Positions 11,444 through 23,895 are shown, counted from the stretch's first letter. The stretch: DNA of 64,000 nucleotides from Ottelia alismoides (GCA_037367405.1 JAZKJV010000156.1:682001-746000), one strand, 5' to 3'. Made by a program: numbers and translations. Notes: generated by a model not told the origin, from the sequence alone.

Positions 11444-13462
11444 TTCTACCATATATATTACATATATACTTTAGTCATAGCTCATACTTTTATTTTTTTA
11501 AACTATTGGGGCTACACGTATCGTATTACATTTTTGGAACTGATTTGTGTAAAAATATTTTGAAAAAGATTTTGAAAATTATATACATATTTGACATGGT
11601 TTTCAAGTGTTTTACATGATTTGCAAAAATATGGTTTGACATGTTTGGAAAATCATTTGTGAAATGTTTTGAAAACCTACATATTAATGTAGCATTATTT
11701 GGAAAAATGATTTACTTAGGTTTGAAAAATGGGGTTTTACTTGTTTTAAAATCTTTATAAAATATTGGAAAAAGTTCTATACATATGTCACAATATTTGC
11801 AAAATGTTTTCAAAAATTCTTTTCAAAGCCAGGGGTGTAAAGGTGTCTAACTAATTGTTTAATTCTCCAAATCTATTTAAAATCAACAAAAAATTGAAAA
11901 CTAATACAAATTATTTAATTTTAATCTTTATTACTAGACTTAAAAATGATTAGTTACTTTTCAGTGAGGGAATTATTTCCCTAGCAAATTAGATGGTTAG
12001 AAGACAACGTGTTTGGCATCGTCTTTAAGTAATACAGGTAGTCGTTCAATGGTCCAAACTTATACGTACACTGACTGAAAGTAGATGCAACTAATCATAT
12101 GAGTTTGGACCAGTCACTATTTTTCTAAAGAAATTAAAAAAACGGGAAAAATAAAAATCACAAAAAGATTAACTTATTAATTGGTGTTATTCTCTGACAC
12201 ATTCACTATGCACTCAAGGCTTGATACGATCTTTAAACACTTGGCTTAAGGAGTTCTTTGTCTTAGAGTTATCTTGTCTTAATCATTACGATCTTAGACT
12301 TAAAAATTCAAACTTCCTAGTTAGAAGATATGTATACTATATTACATACTTAATCTCCCTTAAAAGAATGTGACTCTCACTCACATGCACGAATGCATTA
12401 ATGATTGAGATGAATCAAGATATCACTTGAGGAACTGAGATTGGAAGTTTGAGTTTGTTTTGATATAAATGATGCTCGAGGATGGGATAAGATTAATCAT
12501 GGCTTCATGAAACCTGAGTGTCAGCCATTTAGCCAGTACGAGACATGTTCTCATGTTATCTCTTGACTTTGACCTAAAGTGTCAGGGTGTGATGATATTA
12601 AATTAATAAGTTGATCAGTGTGCGCCAATCCTTGGTAAAAGCAATGGAGCTAGACAAAAAGAAAGGAAGTTCCCTCAAATTAAAAGTATATATATGAAAG
12701 ATGAAATGAAAAGAAAAACACCATCACATTACAAAGTTACATCATATGAGCTACATTCAAGGAGAGCACTCCCAACCTTTAAGTGTCCACTTGGACCAAA
12801 TCATTAGGCTTTTATGAGTCGGGCTAGTACCTCAAAAAGGACTTTGCATCGTCAGTTCTACAAGTCTGTGTACAAGTATATTATATGCTTAAAGAAGATG
12901 TACCCCAGCGTATTCCTAGGAAAACAAGTGCAGACGACTTAAATTTCTCCTTGACAGACATGCTAATTGGCAAAATAAAAATAAAAATACTGTTGCATAT
13001 TGGCACTTGAGAGAATTATATTCCAATGAGAGAAAGTAAAAATAAGTACACAATCCTATATCATCTATAATCTGGCCTTCCATCTATACCTTTGAAGATT
13101 GACAAACTAAAGAGATGGTGGAATGAAGCAAGATTGTATTTATTCCCTAGTGTTGAGGGTTGGGACCTTAGGAGAGCTTCTGAGATTGGAATTTTTGGTG
13201 ATAATGAGAATCTACTCTCATGATTGCAGTCAACACTAAGTCATACATACATATATATGTATACATTGAGAGTCTAACAATTAGAGGAGTTGAATTCTTT
13301 TTTATTAACACTTGGATCAACTTAGAGTCTTATGAGTTCTAAAACTTAGTGTTCTAAGTCAAATCGAGCCTTATATACTCACTTGCATCCGTCAAGGATC
13401 TCACTAATTAAAATAATGCTCTAATTAAATTCTTTATTTATTAGCTCGAGGACGGGCTTGGC
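11444..13462 (+). other. Element A 3' untranslated region
   Basis: AT-rich. It starts with a block (TACCATATATATTACATATATACTTTAGTCATAGCTCATACTTT-like, 11447-11490) that is also present after the last hairpin of B, C and D. I could not find the conserved 3' ORF of those elements here. Confidence 0.5.
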
Positions 13463-13463
13463 T

Positions 13464-13476
13464 TAAGTATAGGGGG
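13464..13476 (+). other. Polypurine tract of element A
   Basis: TAAGTATAGGGGG directly before the 3' LTR start, the plus-strand priming site. It has the same sequence as the tract of element C. Confidence 0.75.
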
Positions 13477-15110
13477 TTATAAATCCCGTATTTATCATCA
13501 TTAATCACCATATTTATCTCTCTTACTTAAGTTAATCAACAAGATTCATTGACAATTAACATTAATTGCTAATTTATATGTTGTATATAATTGACACTAT
13601 TTAATATATAGTATGTAACCCTATTATTGTGATATTATTTTACGTACTTATTTCTCATAAAAAATCAAATAAAAAATTAGTATAATATTATATAAAAATA
13701 AAATAACATAAAATAATATCAAAATACAAAAAAATAATAAGCCAAAGAAAAATAAAAGAAAATGTTTTATATGGTTTTAATTTGTATTTAATTTTTATCT
13801 ATGTATAGGTAACCTTTGATCTCTTTGACTCCTACATGAAAGTTGTAGAGATCTACAACTTTCATATTTATGACATTTTCTAAATCATCTTCTAAATAAT
13901 CCATTTCATTTTTTAAGTTATTTTCCCTTTATCTGAATTCTCATTAGGCCATGTGGCATCCCCAGAGTCAGCCACATGGCCCGCTATCCTCACACCACAT
14001 GTCCACACTTTCTGACTGTTAAATGGTCCCATTTCTCTCAACCCAGGCCTTCTCTTTCGCACCTCATTATGAACCATTTGATTAGTTCTTATATATTCAA
14101 TCTGGTTCGTTCCCTCGTGCGAAAAGCTTGACCGTTGGATCAAAACGAAAGTCTCCTTGAACCTCCCGCACATGCCTTTCCTCCTCCGCAAACCGTCCAA
14201 CCATCCTTCCTCTCTCGATTTCTTCAACCGACACTGTCACCCTCTTCCTTCGAAACTGACCCCAACATGTAGCCCCCATTTGACCCTAATCCGCACTAAC
14301 TATTATTCGAACCCTAACTTCCCTGCTATCTGACGGTGGTTGAAACCACCACCTTGAAGACAACTTTTGTTGTATCCATCTTCAAATACCCATTAACTGG
14401 CCACCAGGCGGTTGTCCACCCTTGAACTAACTCCGGCCTAGTCTCTCTTGCCCTCCTTGTGACAGAAGTGGAGTCAATCTATGATGCAAAGACGACCCAC
14501 AGTCTTGGTGAGACCCTTGGCCAGAATGGCCAAGCTACAACGCCATTAGGCGGCTGTTCGAGCCCTGGGTCCTGCTGACTTGCTGGAGTGACAACCCCGA
14601 AGCCGATAGAGCTTCAATCCCAAACCATTCTTCCATCCAAGGTGTGAGTTCTTCATGTACAAGTTAGATACTTAGTTTTTCTTCATGTTACTTCAATTTA
14701 GTTTCAGCCTCTCTTAGATTTGTATCCTCATTTGAGGTGTTCTCGGCCTTCATAGTGGATCAATGATTCACGGGGAAGGCCACGACCCTTGTTATCCTAT
14801 TCCATCGCATTCTCCCACCTCGATCCGCCTTCTCCTTAAGTATTGGAGGTGAACCCATAACGGTCTCATCTTCTCCGTTCGATATGCTCGCCGCTTCATT
14901 CACCGTTGCACGCAAACACTTCAATGTTGTCTCGACTACTGTTGTCTAAGCATGAAGAATAACAAAACCCTTCAATGGCCGGAGATCTCGAAGAAGCTCT
15001 GATCTGGAGCTTAATCCTCAATGCTTATCCATCTTCACCGACTATCGGACGCTCATGCGCTTCCACCGACCTCGCATCTACTTCATGGAGACCTCAAAGA
15101 CCTTCATCTA
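13477..15110 (+). repeat. Element A 3' LTR, truncated
   Basis: Matches 3653-5290 of the 5' LTR, from TTATAAATCCCGTATTTATC to GACCTTC. From about 15111 the sequence switches to the LTR of element B, so the last roughly 1.07 kb of this LTR is missing. Confidence 0.8.
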
Positions 15111-15405
15111 ATATAATCCTTATTTATTTATTTATTTTAATGAACTAATCAATTATTTATTTAATTTAATCTTAATTTAATCTAATTTTTTATTCCTTTT
15201 CTCTCTCTTTTCCCTCTACTTCTTCCCCGTTCTTTTCTTCCTCCAACGTCACCTAGCATTTCCTCCATCTCCTCCGTCTCTCTTCATCCTCCGCCAACCG
15301 TCTCAAAGGCTGGCCGTTAGCCGGTTGTTCACCAACAACCTCACGATGACGCTACCCCTCGTCGATGATGCCACCCGCCTCCTTATACCCCACACAAAAC
15401 CCATC

Positions 15406-15413
15406 TATATAAG
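15406..15413 (+). promoter_or_regulatory. TATA box of the element B LTR
   Basis: TATATAAG followed by AACCCT. The 3' LTR copy reads TATCTAAG at the same place (about 31795), so only the 5' copy keeps a good box. A transcription role is inferred from position. Confidence 0.5.
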
Positions 15414-15470
15414 AACCCTTGACCCCCCTCCGGCCAGTCGATCTGTCTTTTCTTCTCATTTTCCTCCATG

Positions 15471-15510
15471 AGCTCCGATGAGAGAGGGATAGCTCCGATG
15501 AGAGAGGGAT
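15471..15510 (+). repeat. Perfect 20-bp tandem duplication
   Basis: AGCTCCGATGAGAGAGGGAT occurs twice head to tail. The 3' LTR has a single diverged copy, so the duplication is private to the 5' copy. Confidence 0.85.
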
Positions 15511-17619
15511 AGAGTGACAGAAGTCCAAGCTCTACCATTGAGTGAGCAAGGGAGAAAAGCTTGACGAGGTCCGGTGCAACCCCTGCTCCACCGTTGCGAG
15601 GCTTCTCAGCCATGCTTAGCCTCCACGCAGCCGTCGTGTCGAGGTAATAAACACCTGGAACTGATTCTCCAGATCCACATGCACCATCATCCCTCTATTT
15701 CATAGGTAGATCATATTCTAGATCCTCTTCCTTTCTCTCTTCCCTCTGAATCTCTTCTCTTCTCAATCCCTCCATTCTCTCTGATTTGATCCAAGTCTCG
15801 ATCAAAAGCCATCGTCGCTACTCCATATAACCACACAAAAACCAGTTCTACACCTCCTCCTTTATAATCTGATCAACGCAGATCAATTCGAGATTTGAGA
15901 TTTGATCTCCTTCTCTCACCTTATGCCGGAGATTATCCCTTCATCCATATCTCTGACATTTGGCTGAGGTTCATGCACCTTAGGAGTCCTATGATTCACT
16001 TGCAGATCAAAGGAGGAACATGTGCAATTGAGAAGCAACTACAGATATGGAGCCAAGCACGATGGAGATCGAAGCATATCTAAACAGTACTTGGAGATCC
16101 ACTTGCAATGAAACATCGTGCACCTGAAATCTATTCACACAATCCATCGCAACAACATGGATCGAAGTAAAGCACCAAAATAACGTGCATCTGAGATCGA
16201 GAGCTCCGTCCTTTCAGAGAACTTCCACCCCTGCTCCAGTGTTTTGGAGCCTTGAAAATTTGACTGGAGTTGAATCTCCACCATCGCCTGTAGATCTTAG
16301 CTAACCAAAATATAACCGTCACCCATGAACCACTCAAAACAACCTGCAAATCGCAATTGTCACCCACGAACCACTCAAACAACCTTAAATTGCTCACCTC
16401 CGGTAGAGATCCGATCAGATCCCCTGCTGCTCAACCGCACCATCGTCCTCCATCACCACTCGAAATCCACAGCCCACCGCTTAAGCTGTTCACGTGTGCC
16501 TCACGCGTACGAGAGATATTTGTTTTGTAATTTGCTTAACCCTCCCTAATTCTTTTAATCTGGGAACAAGTCCAACAGTGGAAGCTACACGTGAATAGCA
16601 CGTGCTTGGTGGAATAATTTATGCACAAGCCCTCCCGTTTTGCATAAATTCACGCATACCCCTATTTGTCTATATAACTGCAAATATACCCCTATCCAAT
16701 ATATATAATATACTAAATATTCTTGACATAATAAATGAAATATAAAATCTAAAAATATAATAAAAAATGTATAAATATCATATTTTGCACTATATATAGT
16801 ATTAAATATTTTTGAAAAATAAAATAAATTCTATTTTTATAAATCATTAAAAATACTAAAAAATATAACAAACTTTAAAAAATTCATAAAAAAATATAAA
16901 AACACCTTTAAAAATCTAACAAAAATTATATGTAGTATATTTTGCGATATTTTATATAAAAAATAAAAAACAAAATAAAAATTGAATATTAAAACTAAAA
17001 AGAAAATCAAAATACATAAAAACAATAAAAATATCATAACTAATTCAAGAAAAATCACAAAATACGTATTGTATATTATTTAAAGATAAATTTATTTACT
17101 TTCCATTAAAAATAAAATAAAAATATTTTCATTCTGTTTTCAATTTTAAAAATCAAAAATAAAAATCTATTTTCGATAAAAACATTGTTTTCACATTATA
17201 AATAATACAAAACTGATAAAAATTCTAAAAACCTTTTAAAAAATCATAAAAACGGGGAATAAATGTTTAAAACATAAAAATAACAAAATAAAAACCAAAT
17301 AAAAATTATAGACCATTTTCTAAAATGATAAAAAATGATGAAATACTTAAAAATCATAAAAATAATGTAAAATTCATAAAATTAAATAAAAATCCAGACA
17401 ATTCCCTAAAAATAAATAAAAATTAAAAAAACTCATAAAACTTTATTTTTCTATCATTCTACCCTAGTTTCCAACAGTTTGCATCCTGAGTTCGACACTC
17501 CCAAACTTAACGCTATACACTTGAGTTTAGGAGTATAAATAATAAATAATTTTTCTGTTAAAATCCACCTAGTCGATACAACGACCTTTTTATCATTCAG
17601 ATCATGTGTGATTTTCAGA

Positions 17620-17637
17620 TGACACCGTCGCCGGGGA
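17620..17637 (+). other. Primer-binding site of element B
   Basis: TGACACCGTCGCCGGGGA differs at 3 of 18 positions from the tRNA-Asp complement; it lies 2 nt after the LTR end. Confidence 0.8.
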
Positions 17638-18858
17638 GGCATCGCCATGACAGACCATAGACTATAGGTTTAGTGTTTTCTTTTGGCCATCTTATTTTTT
17701 ACTTCACGACTTTTAGTTTCTGATTTGTGCAGCACATGTTGAGCAACACAACTGAGAACCGAGAAGCCGAATTCTTTACTTTTCTTGCAACCTTTGTAAA
17801 AATATAAAAAATCAAGGGCACTTGTCTATTTTTCTGTTTTCGTAGAAGGGGCCCGTAAGGGCATCTCGGCTTGTACCTTTCTCTTCTCTTTCTCGGGGTC
17901 TGTTTCACCAAGTTTTGTGCACTTGGGGGAGAAGAGCACCCACTACGACTTTTCTCGCATCACGATTTTGTTCACTGATTTTCCATGGATTTTTTTGAGG
18001 CTAGGTGCTTGCTTAGGAATTTTCAATTTTTCTTTGACTATGCTCTCATAGTTAAACTTAGGATGCAACCTAGACGCTTGTTTGATCACCTAGGTCAAAA
18101 GAATTTTTTAACGTTCTTTGAAAATACTCAAAAAAAAGCGGTAATTGAAAAATTAAAATCAGGACTGCTAACATTATCTGACCTAAAACTAAACATAAAG
18201 GATTCACTTGTTTTGGTAGCAATCCCCAATGAATGTTTGACAGGTACTCCTTCAGATCTGTGAGTGAGGGGAAAACCTTAAGGTTAAATCTAGAGTCCAA
18301 ATTTCTTTCGGGATACTATTGAGTTCGTACATTTAATCACTTAACAGTGGGGAACCTCGGGTAGCCAGAAACGGTCCGAGTTTCCTTAGCATAGTGGGAG
18401 GTTTAGAGGACATTGCATAAGGCTCTGTCCTCAAGTAACACGGGTTATCGGAAATAGTTCGTACTTACTCCCATACTAGTTGAGAATAGGTGATTTTCTA
18501 TAATAATTTAGGACAGTCTTCCGGGGAAGTTTCAAGCACCTATCAGCTCATGCTAATATGTGAAAAGACCTGTTTGCCAATTCACCCTAAAATTGAAAAG
18601 AATAAAATGACTGAACATTTGCGGTCATCATCGGATTACATTGGTGAATTCAGGGTTTGCTTTGTGTTTGAATTTGCGGGTGATTCTTATCTCTCAGATC
18701 AATAAATCAGATCAGTTGTCATCTCTCAGGATGATGGGCTTGCGGTCGCTTCGGTCGACTCTGGCCGATACTTTCTCTCGTGAACATGTCCATCCATCCA
18801 TATCCGTTCAGGATGTCTCTCTCTTCCCAATCTGACATCTCATCGAGTTTCTTCTTCC
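17638..18858 (+). other. Element B leader
   Basis: Region between primer site and gag start. No gene is recognised. Several short GC-rich inverted repeats occur, such as GGCCCGTAAGGGC at about 17849. The three-hairpin array of element C's leader is not present. Confidence 0.5.
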
Positions 18859-19090
18859 ATGCGTGTCTCTGACCCTGGAAGCTCTTTTTCAATTTCTTCT
18901 TCTTCTTATTCTCCCTCATCATCACTTCCGGTTCGAGGAAACCCTCAACAGTTGCATGTTAACCTGGTCAAACATGATCTAGACTCTTTTTCTTTTCCAG
19001 AAGACATGCTTGGAAAAGGATCGCAAATTACATAGATTATGATAGATCAGGCTTCGATCAATAGCAATCTACTTGCATCCCTCGAGATGA

Positions 19091-19131
19091 TGCAGAATCA
19101 GATTCATGAGCAATGTAGATTGATGAATGAT
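19091..19131 (+). repeat. Left copy of 41-bp direct repeat flanking G
   Basis: Begins TGCAGAATCAGATTCATGAG and ends TTGATGAATGAT. It matches 21622-21662 at 39 of 41 positions. It is part of gag coding sequence. Confidence 0.9.
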
Positions 19132-21621
19132 GTGATGAATCTACGATTCATCGCATTTATTCTTTTATTTTAGCTTCATTTCCGTAGTCAAACACTTGTA
19201 AATACCCACTAATTCCATGAATTTACCATTTTGCATGCATTTGTTAAATATACATTTTTAACGCTTTTTGTACATAAATAAAAAAATAAATAAAAAAAAT
19301 AAAATAAAGGATGTGCTTATGCAATAAGTACAGACTGACCCGAAATCCGAGAGAAGGTCAAGACTTGACCTGATCGACCAGGAATAAAGTAGGGGGAGAT
19401 AGGGTCTTTAATTCAAAAATAAAAAAAAACAATTTGTAAATTTTTCTTGTATATTTGTACAAAACTTGTATTATTTTATATGTACATAAATTGACCTCAA
19501 ATTAATTATTTTTGTAAACAAAAGTTGTAAATAAAAATGTGTTGTAAATAATAAAAATAATTGCAAAATAAAATAATGTACACGAAACCAGCCCCCATCC
19601 ATTCCCCCAATTTGATATATATGTCGGGGGTCACTGACTCATCAAGCTGCAATGCGTATTTGAAAGTCAAGTATAGTTGTTGTCCTTTCAGCCGAGCGAT
19701 ATATAAGTTCTTTGATTTTCTTCTCTCATTGGCGATTGATATCTTTCGTTATCTACGTTTAGTATCAAGCTAGTTAGATGAGACAAGAAGAAAGTTAGCC
19801 CAAGCCCAGGATGCAAAGACAAGATGCGCAAGCAAGCCGTACGAAAGATTGTAAATGCAAGGGATGAAAGAGTCATCTTATCTACAATATCTATTCCAAA
19901 CTCAGTGGAGATAATATCTTGCGCTTTGAGCATTATTCCAGCTAATAGAACTATATCCTGCGGAATACAAATAATCACACTAAGAAAAAGCAACAAAGTG
20001 ATAACTAAAATACCAATTCCGGCTCCATACAAACTCAAATTGAATCAAAGTAACTTCCATAATACTCTAAATTAAATTATCTTTCATATGGCCGTGGTTT
20101 CAAAATTTTTGGAATTTCGGTTGAAAAGACGATTTTTTGGGATGTTTTGTGTAGTTTCACATATATTTATTGTACATATTTATTCATATTTGTTTTTATA
20201 CATAATGTACATAATTGTAAATATTATTTTCATTAAAAAATAAAATAAAAAAATATAAATAAAAACTAATTTTAAAAAAATATAAAAATTATTTCCTTAT
20301 TTGTACATATGTATATTGTATTATATGTACATAATATTTGTATACAACTAATTTCCTTATATAAAAATCATCAAAAAATATCTAACAATAATTAATTAAT
20401 TTAATTATGAAATTTTATTAAGATTTTATTATTTAATTCATTATTTGATTTTAAAACTTACCTTTTATATTAGATATTATTCCATACCTTTAATAGCCAC
20501 CATTAAGGTAGCTAATTAATTTTTGTAAATTTATTTATTTATTTATATATTTATTTTATTTAAATCCAAAATTCATAAATTTATTTATTTATTTAATTAA
20601 TTGTTTTATTAATTCCACCAATAAACACCTTCCTTTTTTTTCTTCTCTTTTTAATGGGCTCCTCCTCCTTCGTTATTCGCTGATCAATCTTTGGTGGAGA
20701 GGAGCCTCTGGCCCGAAATCCCATAGGTCGATAGAGGAGCCCAACTCCCAAGCTGTCTGGTGACAGAAGATAGGTTGTCGTCGAGGCCATCACGGCGCCC
20801 ACCTCCCTCAGGTTAGATCCATTTTTTTCGCATATTTCATCTAGAGTAATCGTAGCGTAATTTTAATTTCCAATCTCATAGTAGATCTAGATCCATAGTT
20901 TTCCAATCTCACGATCTCTCTAGTTTCACGTTCTACCTCACGCATCCATGCACCTCCGACCACGCACGGTGGTCGGAGATCCTCAGATCTATCTCTCACC
21001 GTGCAAGATCCATACCATTAGCGCCTCTTATTTTGTATATAAATAAATAAATAAATAAATAAATAACATATAATTTTTTTTTTATCTCTAACATTTGTTT
21101 TGCAGGTTCATTTAAAAAATAATAATGTTTTTTACATTATTATTTCTGTCTATATACAGTCTTGTTTAAAAAAATATAAAAAAATCTTTATTATAGTTTT
21201 CTATTTACATAAAAAATAAATAAAAAATAAAAAAATATATAAAATAAAAAATGCAAGCAGGTCACGGCCGCCCGCCCCCAGTTGCGGGGAGCCGACCGCC
21301 GTGCGCCCCTCCTCCAGGCCCGAGCCCTCCGCACAGCACAACGGAAGTTCCGTCCCGTGAGGCGCGCCGGTCGCGCCTTCCTCCCATACCTCCATGCACG
21401 AGCCCCTCCGCGTGCACCACCCGCCGCACGAAGCTGCCCTCCGCAAACCCCCTACTAACGATCTCCATCGCTGCCAAGCTCCCCATGCCGCGCCACCACG
21501 CGGTGCTCCTCTGTTGGCACCGCCCACCGCCGACCTTCCATCGTCTGTGCTCTTCCGCTCCAAGGCGCTGCACCACCGTCCATGTCAACCGCACCGCCGC
21601 GTCCCGTGGCGGTGCTCTAGC
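19132..21621 (+). mobile_element. Partial LTR G inserted in element B gag
   Basis: Starts TGATGAATCTACGATTCATC (19133), the LTR start of this family. It closely follows the LTR of element D (read on the minus strand from 60542), including the AAGTAGGGGGAGA block (19389), the CAAATAATCACACT block and the GC-rich segment (21250-21620). It stops at the GC-rich segment, so about the last 1.1 kb of the LTR (R/U5 end, terminal CA) is missing. It is flanked by 41-bp instead of 5-bp direct repeats. It contains a 382-bp insertion absent from D. Open frames in its GC-rich end occur on both strands and are not credible genes. Confidence 0.75.
19582..19963 (-). pseudogene. Insertion with a fragment of mitochondrial-plasmid-type DNA polymerase (family B)
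   Basis: This 382-bp segment interrupts LTR G: the flanking words (ends at AATAATGTAC, resumes at AATACAAATAATCACACT) are contiguous in the homologous LTR of element D. On the minus strand 19838-19963 reads DIVLLAGIMLKAQDI...IDIVDKMTLSSLAFTIFRT. I recognise this as the region of protein-primed family-B DNA polymerases (DNA_pol_B_2) of plant mitochondrial linear plasmids that precedes the polymerase domain. The similarity ends after FRT. The remaining 19582-19837 is unassigned and may be other mitochondrial DNA. The fragment is about 42 codons of a protein of roughly 900 residues, so it is a relic. Most likely origin: mitochondrial or plasmid DNA captured during break repair inside the LTR. 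The family was recalled, not searched. Confidence 0.68.
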
Positions 21622-21662
21622 TGCAGAATCAGATTCATGAGCATGGTAGATTGATGAATGAT
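21622..21662 (+). repeat. Right copy of 41-bp direct repeat flanking G
   Basis: Same gag segment as 19091-19131, with two adjacent mismatches (GCATGG against GCAATG). The gag frame continues from here. Confidence 0.9.
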
Positions 21663-23140
21663 TTCAGAGCAGAGCTGACTCAGCTTTGAGCACAAAGAGA
21701 TAATCCAGATGCTGAGAATTCAGGAGCTGAGGAACCTGATCAACCTAATGGAGCAGAGAGACCACCTCTTGGTTCGGACAGAACGATGCAGCAACTTTAT
21801 AATCTTGGAGCTACTACCAATCATCGTTGGATCCATCTTCCTGCCATTCACAACAACTTTGAGCTTAGGCCTCATACTATCCAGTTGCTGCCCAAGTTTC
21901 ACAAGCATTCCATTGAGGAGCCACATCTGCACCTCAAGGAATTTGAGCTTATTTATAGTACGATGCATGATGCACACGTAAACGAGGACACAATCAAATT
22001 GATCACCTTTCCATTCTCCCTCATAAACTGAGCAGCCTACTAGCTGAAACACTTAGGGAGATACGTTTCAACGTGGGGGCAATTGATAACCGCATATTTA
22101 AACAAATATTACCCACTTAGTCGAACGAATGTTACTAGAGCCATGATCAGCAACTTCACCATGTTAGTGGACGAGCCGTTTAACATAGCATGGGATAGAT
22201 TTAGAGAGCTCATTGATCGGTGTCCCCATTATGACATTTCAAAGCCAACTCTTGTAGAGAGTTTCTTCTGTGGGATGGCATCGGAACTACATGGATTGGT
22301 GAACACATCTTACGGTGGATCTTATTTTTCTATGTATGAGGATCATATCTGGGCCATTTATGACAAAATGTAGAGAACTACACCACGATGTCTCAGACTA
22401 GGATCCATACTCAAGTCAGGCCACGATATTATCACCAGCACTCCCGAGTGGCACAAATAGAAGCATGATCATCTTCTTCTACCGCTTCCCATTCTGAATC
22501 CTCATCAGCTGATATGGGCATTATTTGTTAGAAGTTGGATCGCATGGAAATCGTCGAGAAAAAGTGCCAGAATTTAGATAATCTCAACAAGGTCGATGAA
22601 CTTAAGATATGTTTAAGTGATCTTAAGAGACAATCATGTGCCTTCAAGAGATTCAGACTGAATCTACGAAGTCTTCGAGATCACAGACTGACTCAGGAAG
22701 CAGAGATTGAGGCATACTTCTGTGGCCACCAGTTCATCACCTATACCATGTGCATTATGAGCCAAATCTAGCTTACCAGCATAATCCACATACACTATCT
22801 AACACTCATATGGCGGTGTATAAGAGTGATCAACTGCTTGCCTCAATGCCCCCTGTTTACACTGAGATGCTGGAACCATTGATCGAGGTTAATGGGAAAT
22901 GGTATAACCATCAACAACAACCGGGGATCCGTCGCGATCACCCTAGTTTCTATTGGACTTCCGGAGGAACCCCTTCCCAACACCCACCCCAAGCACCGAT
23001 GGAGCAGACCAGAGAACATCGGCATTCGGGTCCTCATCCATTCCAACATACTCAGTGGAGGCAAAATTCGTATCATTCTCAGTATCCCCAGTCTTACCCT
23101 CCACAGCATCCAGCTCCGCAGCAGCCTCAGTACCATTGAG

Positions 23141-23895
23141 GCGACTCATCCGGGTCTCATGGTCCCTTCCATGACAACCCAGCCTTAGAGTAACTCACTA
23201 ATCTGATTGCCGATCAGCAGGTTACTTTTAGGCGAGAAATGGATGAGTTTAAAACTCATGTTACTGAAATCGTTAAGGGGAAGTCTGCCATTCCTGCTCA
23301 GATAGAACCAAATCCGAATAACCTGAAGAGAAAATCAGAGCAGGTAGATTTGACCGAGCCCATCCTCCGGTCACATGTATTTTTAGATGATTATCTTTAC
23401 TATAATGATGCTGATTTTATTTCTCTTAGGTGCGATAGGATCCGGTAGGCAGAGACTCAACTAGGCTCGATGGGGATACCCCTGATGATACAAGCAAGCA
23501 TGTTGAGTATGTTGATGGCAGTGCTGAAGTTGCCTCTCCCTTTGATGATGTAGATAGTGGTGCTGAAGCCACCAAGTCTGAAGAACAACAGGTAGAGCCG
23601 AATGTCGATACAACTACTTTACCTTTCTTCTTGTATAGTGATGAATATAAGAAATCACAAAAACATGTAAAATAGATAAGAACTAAAAAGAGAAAAAAAT
23701 AAGACAGTTGATCAATTTCAATCTTTCTCTGATGGTTCATGAAAAACAAGTCCTCGTTTTGCAAAAATATTTTCTTCTTCTTCTTCTTCCAATCCTCCTA
23801 TTGTACAGACTAATAATGACGATGTACCGATTCCTTTTCCCAAAGCACTCTACTTAGGAAAAGTAGATAAAAAGAAAAATCCAAACAAGACCCAG
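23141..23895 (+). other. Element B gag-protease spacer
   Basis: Acidic, decayed coding sequence between the Gln-rich gag tail and the protease, with short open stretches (for example 23239-23448) and no recognised domain. A GAAGAAG/TCTTCTTC-rich patch lies near 23770. Confidence 0.45.

Larger units (their letters stand above)
3653..15110 (+). mobile_element. Element A: Athila-type LTR retrotransposon derivative without pol, truncated at 3' end
   Basis: The two LTR copies start at 3653 (TGATAAATC) and 13477 (TTATAAATC) and match over about 1.6 kb. A degenerate tRNA-Asp-type primer site lies at 9986-10003 and a polypurine tract (AAGTATAGGGGG) directly before the 3' LTR. The internal part (9984-13476) is only 3.5 kb. 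I find no gag, protease, RT or integrase in it, so A depended on other elements or lost its genes by deletion. The 5' LTR is interrupted by solo LTR F. The 3' LTR stops about 1.63 kb in, at the junction with element B, so the right-hand target duplication is lost. Confidence 0.8.
15111..17617 (+). repeat. Element B 5' LTR, missing its first third
   Basis: Matches about 31515-33939 of the 3' LTR, starting in TCAATTATTTATTTAATTTA and ending ATTTTCA (17617) 2 nt before the primer site. The join with element A is at about 15111-15140. It contains a pyrimidine-rich block (15190-15470) and a long AT-rich tail (16680-17450). Confidence 0.8.
18859..23140 (+). pseudogene. gag: Element B gag, split by partial LTR G
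   Basis: Capsid polyprotein. The ATG at 18859 opens a Ser-rich N-terminus (MRVSDPGSSFSISSSS) that reads to QNQIHEQCRLMND at the border of G. The frame resumes after G with QNQIHEHGRLMND. The gag domain proper follows at about 21690-22370: PKFHKHSIEEPHLHLKEFE, then a segment beginning WGQLITAYLNKYYPLSRTN and DEPFNIAWDRFRELIDRCPHY. FYPLSRT and E-x-WDRF are typical of Athila gag. A Gln/Pro/His-rich tail (22750-23139) contains KWYNHQQQP and HPSFYW. No zinc knuckle is visible. Stops occur at about 19034, 22029 and 22371, and there are frame changes, so it is non-functional. Confidence 0.82.

Noticed and set aside
19838..19963. Chloroplast origin of the captured fragment
   Set aside because: The translated segment does not resemble any plastid protein that I can recall, while the family-B plasmid polymerase pattern fits over about 40 residues.
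21038..21068. AAAT tandem run in LTR G
   Set aside because: A simple repeat in an AT-rich arm; nothing beyond base composition.
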